Below, piece after piece: positions 41,816-49,396 of a DNA stretch of 64,000 nucleotides. The translations under genes were made by a program, and so were the position numbers. The stretch covers positions 6,324,001-6,388,000 of the forward strand of contig NZ_CP075691.1 in the NCBI RefSeq assembly GCF_020026305.1. The letters run 5' to 3'. The notes beneath the pieces are model-generated. The model did not search any database and was not told the DNA's origin. It saw only the letters and a list, made by a program, of their open reading frames with translations. Numbering within the stretch: the first letter of the stretch is position 1; every line of letters begins with the position of its first letter. This stretch comes from Streptomyces sp. 135. Its GTDB lineage: Bacteria; Actinomycetota; Actinomycetes; Streptomycetales; Streptomycetaceae.

Positions 41816-43717
41816 GTGTCCGACCTATCAGCCAGTGGTGAGCCCACGGCCGGTGGCGAAGCAGAACGTAGCGGCGATGGCGAAGCACTACGCGGAGGCC
41901 AAGCGGTTGCCGGTGGTGATGCGTCCGTCGGCGGTGATGCATCTGCTGGTGGGAGTGCATCGGCCGCGGTGGACACGCCCGCCGCGGCCGAACCGCCTGG
42001 CGCCACCGAGCCGCCGGCCGTTGAGGAGCCACGCGACGCCGCCGAAGCGGCCGGTGGTCACGGGGTGTCGGTATCCGGCGGCGGTGGTCAGGCCGGCCCC
42101 GAGGGCCGGGCCGCTGCACCACCGCAGTACGGGACGCCCGTGCCGCCGCGGCATCCGCAGTACCAGGCAGTGGGACGGGGAGGACCGCAGCCACACGACG
42201 CCTGGGGTTCCCCCATGCGCGAAACCACGCCGTTCCTCGCCGGTCTGCGCACCGACCCGCCTGGCCCCGTCCGGACGGCGACACTCTTCTCGGTGCTCGC
42301 CGCAGCCGTACTGAGCATGCTGCTCTTTGGTGACGGACTGTCGATCAATCTGCTGATCGTTGCCGTCCCTGCCGCGCTCGCTGCCTATGTCGCCTCTCAG
42401 AAGGCCGGTAGCCCGCCCGGCCCCTGGTCCCTGACGTGGGCGGTCGGCGGACTCGCACTGCTGATCGTGCCCGCACTGCGGGACGCGGGATGGCCGTCGT
42501 TCCTCGCTGTCGTCTCCGCGGTCGCGCTCGGCTCACTCGCCTTGCAGGGCTGCCGGACCTGGCTCGGGATAATCCTCAGCCCCATCGGCCTCTTCGACGC
42601 GATCTGGAAGGGGCTCGTCTGGGGCTGGCGAGGCATGCGCGAGCGCGCGGGGAGTGCGCGCGGTGCCGGTCCCGCGATGCGCGCGGTGGCGATGACCGCC
42701 GCACTGCTCCTGGTCTTCGGCGCACTGTTCGCCGGTGCGGATGCCGCGTTCGCCGGCCTGCTCGGCGAGCTGATACCGGACACCTCGCTCGCCGGAGCCC
42801 CCTGGCGCGTCCTGCTCCTGGTGATCGGGGCGGCCGGCGCGCTCGCCGCAGCGCACGTGGCAGCTTCCCCCCTCCGGTGGGACCGGCTCGTGGTGAAGCC
42901 CGGCCGGGCCCGCGGCCGGATGGAGTGGGCGCTGCCGCTGATCGTCCTCAACGTCCTCTTCGCGGCCTTCAACGCCGTCCAGCTCGCCGTGCTCTTCGGC
43001 GGCTACGAAGCCGTCCTCGACAAGACCGGACTCTCGTACTCCGCCTATGCGCGGCAAGGCTTCTGGCAGTTGCTCCTGGCCACACTCCTCACACTGCTCG
43101 TCATCGTGTTCGCGTTGCGGTGGGCACCTCGTGATGGCACCAAGGACCGCACGCTCGTCCGTGCGGTGCTCGGCACGCTCTGCGCGCTGACGCTCGTCGT
43201 GGTGGCGTCCGCGATGCGCCGCATGGACATGTACGTGGAGGCGTACGGCCTCACCCGGCTCAGGATTTCGGTCGTAGCCGTGGAGCTCTGGCTCGGCGTG
43301 ATCATCGTATTGATCATGGCTGCCGGCGTCTGGGGCGCTCGATGGCTGCCGCGTGCCGTCGCCGCGAGCGCTGCGGCGGGAGTGCTGGCCTTCGGTCTGC
43401 TGTCGCCTGACGCGATGATCGCCGAGCGCAACGTGCAGCGTTACGAGGACACCGGAAAGTTCGACCCTGATTACGCCCGTCAGCTGTCCGCGGACGCGAT
43501 ACCGGCCCTCGACAAGCTTCCGGAGCCCCAGCGCTCCTGTGCGATCGAGGGCATAGCCGAGAGCCTCGGCGATGAGGAAGGTCCCTGGTACGCGACGAGC
43601 CTGGGGGAGTCCCGGGCGAGGCGGATCATCGAGGCACGGCCGCCGCGGACGGGCGTGGGGGTCTGCGGAAGGACGGGTACGGACGATCCGCACACCCCGT
43701 ACCCGTCCTACCCCTGA
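41816..43717 (+). CDS. DUF4173-like polytopic membrane protein
   Basis: A protein of about 633 residues with a Gly/Ala/Glu-rich disordered N-terminus (about 1-150), then roughly a dozen hydrophobic spans (for example LFSVLAAAVLSMLLFG, LLIVAVPAALAAYVAS, MTAALLLVFGALFAGADAAF, LLATLLTLLVIVFALRW). A C-terminal extracytoplasmic part of about 100 residues follows. ADAAFAGLL followed by YSAYARQGFWQLL are hallmarks of DUF4173 proteins. I chose the GTG at 41816 with GGGAGGGGG just upstream; ATG at 41792 is in frame but lies before the ribosome site. The function is unknown. Confidence 0.82.
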   Translation: MSDLSASGEPTAGGEAERSGDGEALRGGQAVAGGDASVGGDASAGGSASAAVDTPAAAEPPGATEPPAVEEPRDAAEAAGGHGVSVSGGGGQAGPEGRAAAPPQYGTPVPPRHPQYQAVGRGGPQPHDAWGSPMRETTPFLAGLRTDPPGPVRTATLFSVLAAAVLSMLLFGDGLSINLLIVAVPAALAAYVASQKAGSPPGPWSLTWAVGGLALLIVPALRDAGWPSFLAVVSAVALGSLALQGCRTWLGIILSPIGLFDAIWKGLVWGWRGMRERAGSARGAGPAMRAVAMTAALLLVFGALFAGADAAFAGLLGELIPDTSLAGAPWRVLLLVIGAAGALAAAHVAASPLRWDRLVVKPGRARGRMEWALPLIVLNVLFAAFNAVQLAVLFGGYEAVLDKTGLSYSAYARQGFWQLLLATLLTLLVIVFALRWAPRDGTKDRTLVRAVLGTLCALTLVVVASAMRRMDMYVEAYGLTRLRISVVAVELWLGVIIVLIMAAGVWGARWLPRAVAASAAAGVLAFGLLSPDAMIAERNVQRYEDTGKFDPDYARQLSADAIPALDKLPEPQRSCAIEGIAESLGDEEGPWYATSLGESRARRIIEARPPRTGVGVCGRTGTDDPHTPYPSYP

Positions 43718-43902
43718 CGTCGGGGCGCCCAGGGGCCCGGCTCGCCGTACGGCGGGGTGCTGTACTCGGCGCTGGCGGCGGCGGGCTGAGGTGACCGCGT
43801 CCGCCCGCCGCCCGCACCCGCTTCAGCAACCACTGCCCGCACCGGGCGGCCACACCTCGCCTGCCGGGCCGATCTGACCGCCGCGGTCGGCTCGCGCCCC
43901 GC

Positions 43903-45459
43903 TCAGCCGCCGCTGGGGCCGGCCGCGCTAGCCGTGCCGGAAAGAGCGTCGAGATCGCTCTTGCGTACGCGGACCACCAGTACGGCGGTCGCCAGGGCCA
44001 GCAGAGCCATGGCCACCGCCGGTATGAAGGCGGTCGAGATGCCCTCGGACAGCACTTCATGGCCCCAAGGCGCCGGGAGTTCGTGCGTCTTGGCGAACTC
44101 GGCCTTCTGTTCCGGCGTGGCGTGTGCCATGAAGTCCGCCATCTGCTCCTTCCCCTCGTCCCGGCTCGCCGTGCCGAAGACCGTGGTGAGGATGGAGAGG
44201 CCGAGCGAGCCACCCACCTGCTGTGTCGCGTTGAGCAGCCCGGATGCCGCGCCTGCCTCGTGCAGGCCAACTCCGGAGACCGCCGTCAGCGTCAGCGTCA
44301 CGAAGTTCAGGCCCATGCCGAAGCCGAACAGCAGCATCGGGCCGAGCACTCCACCGACGTACGAACTGTCCGGCCCGAGCAGCGTCTGCCAGCCCAGTCC
44401 CGCGGCGACGATGACCGACCCCGTCACCATGAACGGTTTGGGGCCGAGCACAGGCAGGAACTTCTGCGACAGGGCCGCACCGAGCGCGATCACGACCGTG
44501 ACCGGCAGGAACGCCAGGCCTGCCTCGATGGGCGTGTAGTTCAGTACGTTCTGTACGAACAGCACGATGAAGAAGAACATGCCGAACATCGCGGCAGCCA
44601 GGCTGAGCATGATCACGTACGTGCCCGAGCGGTTGCGGTCGGCGAACATACGCAGCGGAGTGATCGGTTCCTTCGCGCGGCTCTCGACGAGCACGAAGGC
44701 GATCAGGAGGACGACCGCCGCCCCGAACGACCCCAGGGTGAGGCTGTCGCGCCAGCCCTCTTCCGACGCCCGGATGAAGCCGAAGACCAGCGAGGTCATG
44801 CCTGCCGTCGAGGTGAGCGCGCCGAGGAGGTCGAAACGGCCCGGGTGGCGTTCGGATTCGTTGATGTAGAGCGGGGTGAGGACGGCGATCAGGATGCCGA
44901 TGGGTACGTTCACGAACAGCACCCAGCGCCAGTCGAGCCACTCGGTGAGCATGCCGCCGGCCAGCAGTCCGATCGCGCCGCCGCCCGCCGATACGGCTGC
45001 GAAGACGCCGAACGCGCGGTTCCGCTCCGGTCCCTCGGGGAAGGTCGTCGTGATGAGCGCCAGCGAGGTGGGTGACGCGATCGCGCCTCCGACACCCTGG
45101 AGGGCGCGCGCGGCCAGCAGTTGCCACGGCTCTTGGGCGAATCCGCCCAGGAGTGAGGCGAACGTGAAGAGGAGGATGCCGGCCATGAAGACGCGGCGTC
45201 GTCCGAGGATGTCCCCGGCCCGGCCGCCGAGCAGCAGCAGGCCGCCGAAGGTGAGGGTGTATGCGCTGACGACCCAAGTGAGGTCGGTCGTCGAGAAGTT
45301 GAGTGCGCCCTGAATGTGGGGGAGCGCGATATTCACAATCGTCGCGTCCAGGACCACCATGAGTTGGCAGGCCGCGATGACGGTGAGGGCTATGCCGGGG
45401 TGCCCCTCCCGGCGTGCGGCTCCAGGCTTTCGATCTTGCGTAAGTTGAGAGGTAGTCAC
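43903..45459 (-). CDS. DHA2-family MFS drug exporter (EmrB/QacA type)
   Basis: A proton-coupled multidrug exporter of about 518 residues and 14 membrane helices. Motifs are LDATIVNIALPHIQ in TM1 (DHA2 motif D1), GGRAGDILGRRRVF (motif A) and AARALQGVGGAIASPTSLALI (motif C/B region). I chose the GTG at 45459 with GGGGG 5 bases upstream; the ATG at 45480 abuts the first operator and has no ribosome site. It is divergent from a TetR gene, with two inverted repeats between. Substrates are unknown. Confidence 0.93.
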   Translation of the reverse strand: MTTSQLTQDRKPGAARREGHPGIALTVIAACQLMVVLDATIVNIALPHIQGALNFSTTDLTWVVSAYTLTFGGLLLLGGRAGDILGRRRVFMAGILLFTFASLLGGFAQEPWQLLAARALQGVGGAIASPTSLALITTTFPEGPERNRAFGVFAAVSAGGGAIGLLAGGMLTEWLDWRWVLFVNVPIGILIAVLTPLYINESERHPGRFDLLGALTSTAGMTSLVFGFIRASEEGWRDSLTLGSFGAAVVLLIAFVLVESRAKEPITPLRMFADRNRSGTYVIMLSLAAAMFGMFFFIVLFVQNVLNYTPIEAGLAFLPVTVVIALGAALSQKFLPVLGPKPFMVTGSVIVAAGLGWQTLLGPDSSYVGGVLGPMLLFGFGMGLNFVTLTLTAVSGVGLHEAGAASGLLNATQQVGGSLGLSILTTVFGTASRDEGKEQMADFMAHATPEQKAEFAKTHELPAPWGHEVLSEGISTAFIPAVAMALLALATAVLVVRVRKSDLDALSGTASAAGPSGG

Positions 45460-45480
45460 ATGATCCCCCGCAAGTGCCAT

Positions 45481-45500
45481 AGTGAACGGTGCCGTTCACT
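45481..45500. promoter_or_regulatory. TetR operator A next to the MFS gene
   Basis: The 9-base arms AGTGAACGG/CCGTTCACT with a 2-base centre begin 21 bases upstream of the MFS start codon. The core AGTGAACG...CGTTCACT is shared with operator B. Confidence 0.8.
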
Positions 45501-45525
45501 GTCCTGAAAGACGGTAGTGACTCCC

Positions 45526-45553
45526 CTTCAGTGAACGCAAGCGTTCACTGAAG
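45526..45553. promoter_or_regulatory. TetR operator B, 13-bp perfect dyad
   Basis: The arms CTTCAGTGAACGC and GCGTTCACTGAAG are perfectly complementary around AA. The centre is 49 bases from that of operator A. Confidence 0.85.
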
Positions 45554-45601
45554 CTCGCTTCCCTCTTTCTGCTCGCTTGCTCGCTCAACGGAGAGATGTC
45601 G

Positions 45602-46216
45602 ATGGTTACTTCGCGCTGGACGGCCGCCCCCGCTCAGGCGGCTTCCCCGCGGCGCCGGGGGCCCGTGCTGGAGAGGGCGATCCTCGATGCCGCCCTTGAA
45701 CAGCTCAGTACGGTCGGCTGGGGTGGGCTGACGATGGAGGGCGTCGCGGCGGGCGCGCAGACGGGGAAGGCCGCGGTGTACCGCCGCTGGCCGTCCAAGG
45801 CGGACCTCGTCGTACACGCGCTGCGGGCCGGGTTGCCGCAGATCGACAGTGCGCCGGACCTCGGAGGTGTTCGGGAGGAGCTGCTGCAACTGTGCCGGCA
45901 GCTGCGGGAGGCGATGTTCTCGCGCCCCGGCTTCGCCTTGCGTGCCGTACTTCACGAATGCGACTCGGAGACGGCGGAACGCTTCCGTGACGTGATCTTC
46001 GAGGGGGTCGTCGAACCGGGCGTCAAGCTGATCAAGGAAGTCGTACGCAGGGGAATTGCGCGCGGAGAGGTGCGTTCCGGGGGAATGGACGACTACGTAT
46101 GTGATGTCATTCCGGCCATGCTGATGTATCGCTCCAAGGTGTGCGGGAGCGAATGGACGGATGAGGAATTCGAGGATCTGATCGATCAGGTGATGGTGCC
46201 GCTATTGCGGCGGTGA
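45602..46216 (+). CDS. TetR-family repressor of the MFS exporter
   Basis: A 204-residue regulator with helix-turn-helix ERAILDAALEQLSTVGWGGLTMEGVAAGA in part and KAAVYRRWPSKADLV, followed by a TetR_C_16-type ligand domain. I chose the ATG at 45602 with GGAGAG 6 bases upstream; an ATG at 45596 is too close to that site. It is divergent from the exporter and probably represses both through operators A and B, with an exported compound as inducer. Confidence 0.92.
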   Translation: MVTSRWTAAPAQAASPRRRGPVLERAILDAALEQLSTVGWGGLTMEGVAAGAQTGKAAVYRRWPSKADLVVHALRAGLPQIDSAPDLGGVREELLQLCRQLREAMFSRPGFALRAVLHECDSETAERFRDVIFEGVVEPGVKLIKEVVRRGIARGEVRSGGMDDYVCDVIPAMLMYRSKVCGSEWTDEEFEDLIDQVMVPLLRR

Positions 46217-46457
46217 GGTGAGGTGCGGGTCGGTTCCTGGTCGGCTTGGCGGGGTGAGTCGGCTGCGCCGGGTGGCTGGTCGGCCGGATGCTTCACGCTG
46301 TCTGCCGAGCGGCTTTCCCGCCCTCGGTGAGGGCGGTCCTCGGGCCCGCTCTGACCGGCCAGGGACCTGCCGGAGGCGCCCTCCGGAAGGCCCTCGAAGT
46401 TACTGGGCAGGCCTGGGTGTCGCTGGAGACCTCAGGCGGCGTAGGCTATCTGGCGCC

Positions 46458-47159
46458 ATGCCGTACCAAGCACCCACCCACACCGTCGAGCGCTCCTTGC
46501 GCGCCACCACCGGAGCGAAGATCGTCGCCGGTGTCGACGAGGTCGGGCGCGGTGCGTGGGCGGGCCCCGTCACCGTCTGCGCGGCGGTCACGGGACTGCG
46601 CCGACCGCCCGAAGGGCTCACCGATTCCAAGCTGATCACTCCCAAGCGGCGCACCGTGCTCGCGGCGGAACTGGAGAGCTGGGTCACGGCGCACGCCCTC
46701 GGGCACGCCTCGCACGAGGAGATCGACGAACTGGGGATGACGGCCGCGCTGCGGCTCGCCGCGGTGCGCGCGCTGGAGGGGCTGCCGATCCGTCCGGACG
46801 CAGTGATCCTCGACGGCAAGCACGACTACCTCGGCGCTCCCTGGCAGGTTCGTACGGTGATCAAGGGCGACCAGTCCTGTGTGGCCGTCGCGGCGGCTTC
46901 GGTCATTGCCAAAGTCCGGCGCGACAAAATGATGGCCGAACTGGGCATCGAACATGCAGACTTCGGTTTTGCGGCCAACGCCGGCTATCCCTCGCCGGTA
47001 CACAAGGCCGCGCTGGCGGAACGGGGACCCACCCCGTACCACCGGCTTTCGTGGGCGTATCTTGATGCGCTGCCCCAGTGGCGGCACCTCAAGAAGGCCC
47101 GCAGCTGGGCGGACGGAAACGTTCCGGAAATCGAGGGTCAGCTCGGCTTTGAGTTCTGA
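46458..47159 (+). CDS. rnhB: Ribonuclease HII
   Basis: This 233-residue enzyme removes RNA from RNA-DNA hybrids and misincorporated ribonucleotides from DNA. The catalytic acidic residues are in GVDEVGRGAWAGP (Asp and Glu), LDGKHDYL and DALPQW-region motifs; SVIAKVRRD is the conserved lysine segment. I chose the ATG at 46458; the frame is open from 46218 but the upstream residues do not resemble the family. A TAGGCT hexamer 10 bases before the ATG may be the -10 of a near-leaderless transcript. Confidence 0.95.
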   Translation: MPYQAPTHTVERSLRATTGAKIVAGVDEVGRGAWAGPVTVCAAVTGLRRPPEGLTDSKLITPKRRTVLAAELESWVTAHALGHASHEEIDELGMTAALRLAAVRALEGLPIRPDAVILDGKHDYLGAPWQVRTVIKGDQSCVAVAAASVIAKVRRDKMMAELGIEHADFGFAANAGYPSPVHKAALAERGPTPYHRLSWAYLDALPQWRHLKKARSWADGNVPEIEGQLGFEF

Positions 47160-47305
47160 CGCTTTTCCGGCCCTTCCGGTCGCACTCATGTGCCACCCGC
47201 CGACGCGACTCGCATCGGCGTTTGATAGACAACACTTCATGCCTCTCATTCCCGAGGAGCCTCAGATTCACGAGAGTGCCCAGGGTCCCCGCGCCACGCC
47301 GGCCA

Positions 47306-47944
47306 ATGGCCGCACCGCGCCGACCCCCCGCCCCGTACCCGGTCCGCGTCCCGCGGCCCCGCCGCCCCGGCCGTCCGGGCCCTGCCCGGCCGATGCCGCC
47401 CGCGCAGCGTGCGCCGCGCGATGCGGCCGCCAAGCCCGGGCCGTCCGTCCCGGCTGCTTCCGGTCCCTCCACCGTTGCTCCCTCCGCTTCCGGAGTGACT
47501 ACTTCCGGAGTGTCCGCTTCCGTAGCGTCCACCGACCGTGACCCTGCGGCTTCCGCTCCGCAGATCCAGCTGATCCCGGCCTCGGCCGAGGGCGCGCTGG
47601 ACGCGGCGGAGGAAGCCGTCGACCTGCTGCTCGACTCCGGGCGCGCGCCCGGGGACGTCCTGGTGATCACCACCGGCGATCCGCACCCGTGGGCCACGCA
47701 CGAGCTGTCCTTCGGCGAGGCCGCCTACTGGGCTCAGCACGACGCGGGTGACGACGTCTTCTACGCCGACGCCGCCGTGCTGACCCGTGCGGCGTCCAGG
47801 CCCGTGGTCGTCGTCGCCGTCAACGGCGGCAGCGAGGAGACCGCGGTCGCCGCGCTGCCGACGGCCGTGACCCGTGCAGGCACCCTGCTGATCGTGTGCG
47901 GCGACCCGCAGCGGATCAACTCGATGCTGGGCGCGGGCGTCTGA
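47306..47944 (+). CDS. Conserved protein of unknown function, 5' end possibly frameshifted
   Basis: The C-terminal 130 residues (QIQLIPASAEGALDAAEEAVDLLLDSG ... DPQRINSMLGAGV) look like a compact folded domain of a Streptomyces family found after rnhB. The N-terminal half is Pro/Arg/Ala-rich. A plausible native N-terminus, MPLIPEEPQIHESAQG, lies in a different frame starting at ATG 47239. This frame could begin at ATG 47306 or 47393. A one-base frame change near 47345-47390 would join them. The function is unknown. Confidence 0.65.
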   Translation: MAAPRRPPAPYPVRVPRPRRPGRPGPARPMPPAQRAPRDAAAKPGPSVPAASGPSTVAPSASGVTTSGVSASVASTDRDPAASAPQIQLIPASAEGALDAAEEAVDLLLDSGRAPGDVLVITTGDPHPWATHELSFGEAAYWAQHDAGDDVFYADAAVLTRAASRPVVVVAVNGGSEETAVAALPTAVTRAGTLLIVCGDPQRINSMLGAGV

Positions 47945-48537
47945 CGTCCGCGTCCGGCGTCACCGCCTGGCGCGTCCTGGCCAGGCGGGTGCCTCAGGCG
48001 TACGACTCTTGATCTGCGCCAGGCGTACGACGCTTGGTGTCTGCGTCAGGCGTACGACGGCGTCCGGTAGGGGACGCACGTTGGCGGCCGCTGCGGGCCG
48101 CGTGTCGCTCGGCGGGGCCGTGCGGTGTCAGAGTCCACCGTGCGGTGTCCACCACGGTGCGGTGTGCTGTGCCGTGCGGATCGGGTCGCGGGTGGTCCGA
48201 CGTTGGTCGCGCGAGGCATGGCTGGTTCGGCTGCTTGCCGATCCGTGCTGTGCCGTTCGTGCGGTTCCGTGCGGTTTCCTGTGAGCGGGCGGTGTGGGGA
48301 CGGGGTGCGTGCCTCTGGGCCGTGCCTGTGCCTGCGCCTGTTCGTTGTCTGTGCCTGACGGCGTCTAGGCCGGGGGGCGGCGTGGCATGTCCGGGGGCGG
48401 CTGTGGCTGACAGGCCACCCGCCGGATCGGCTGGGTCTGCGCCGGGTGGGTCGAGGTGACGACGCCCCTGGTGTCCGCCTCTGAAGCGCTGCGGCCAGGT
48501 CGCGCACCGCGGGCAGTGCGGCCCGCGTCCGTCCGCG
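47945..48537. other. 593-base gap with short direct repeats, no supported gene
   Basis: Open frames here lack ribosome sites, GC3 bias and recognisable sequence. It contains a weak stem CGCCTGG/CCAGGCG (47965-47988 region) after the upstream gene, three CAGGCGTACGAC repeats (47995-48058), and a GTGCGGTGTC-rich stretch around 48118-48180. Confidence 0.5.
47995..48058 (+). repeat. Three direct repeats of CAGGCGTACGAC
   Basis: Copies at 47995-48006, 48020-48031 and 48047-48058, spaced 25 and 27 bases. Flanking bases of the first two copies are also similar (CTTGRTSTSTGCG type). Confidence 0.8.
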
Positions 48538-49176
48538 TCAGCGTGCCGCCGCGCGACGCAACACATCCGAGGCTGCCCCTCCGGTGCGAGGAGTCGGCGG
48601 ATCGGCCCCTGTGAGGGCTTCAGGCTGCGAGTCGGCGCTCGGCCTGCGGCCACCGCGTCCCTCACCGAGCACCTGCCAGCCGTCGCGCGTCAGCGTGATG
48701 TACGCGCCGCAACGCAATCCGTGCAAGGTGCAGGCGTCCCGCAGACCCCACATCCAGGCTCCGTCCTCCTGCGTCCAACGGGCGTCCCCTTCGCGGCAGT
48801 AGAGCAGCACGGCCGTGCGCACCGGCGTGCGGCGCCGCAGATCGTGAGGGATGATCCGGCGCAGCTGGGCCAGCAGAGCGTTACGGAATATCCAGCCGTC
48901 CGTCGCGCTCGCGCGCAGACTGAACGAAGCGCTCGCCCGGAGCCGTTCCTCCGCATCCAGCACCGCCACGACGGCCGTCATGGGCGTCGGCCGATGTCGG
49001 GAGTGCAGACCACTCACGACCTCACGGGGGTTGCGCAGCAGAGGGATTCCCGCGGCAGACCACTCTGCGGGTTCAAGCATCCGGGCCAGTCGGTGGGCGG
49101 CATCGGCGGACATCTCGGCCGACGTCGAAGACTGCGACAGCGATGCCGCATCGGACGGAGCGAATCCGAAGGTCAC
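48538..49176 (-). CDS. Conserved hypothetical protein
   Basis: A 212-residue protein starting (M)TFGFAPSDAASLSQ. The central region (about residues 65-165) has alternating strands and helices: TPMTAVVAVLDAEERLRASASFS, TDGWIFRNALLAQLRRIIPHDL in part, VRTAVLLYCREGDARW and GLRCGAYITLTRDGW. The tail is low-complexity. I chose the GTG at 49176 with GGGAGGACC directly upstream. It lies 220 bases downstream of the RecQ-like gene on the same strand. No family is recognised. Confidence 0.7.
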   Translation of the reverse strand: MTFGFAPSDAASLSQSSTSAEMSADAAHRLARMLEPAEWSAAGIPLLRNPREVVSGLHSRHRPTPMTAVVAVLDAEERLRASASFSLRASATDGWIFRNALLAQLRRIIPHDLRRRTPVRTAVLLYCREGDARWTQEDGAWMWGLRDACTLHGLRCGAYITLTRDGWQVLGEGRGGRRPSADSQPEALTGADPPTPRTGGAASDVLRRAAAR

Positions 49177-49396
49177 GGTCCTCCCTTCGGCTACGCGCCC
49201 CAACTGAGGGCGGGGGTCGGGCTGGGGGGAGCGCACCGCGGCACAGCCCTACCGGGCCTTGGGTATCGCGCGGGGAGCAACTCCAATTCTTCCCGTCGTC
49301 GTGGCTCGCGGCAACGAGCAAGTCGGGGCCACGCGCCGGTATCGGGCGATGCGTCGCGTATATCCCTGCCCAACTCGTCCTGTCCTGACGCTCATT

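Noticed and set aside
48009..48459. Small coding frames in the gap after the gene ending at 47944
   Set aside because: Overlapping frames on both strands are equally open, no ribosome site or third-position bias supports any of them, and the sequence is repetitive.
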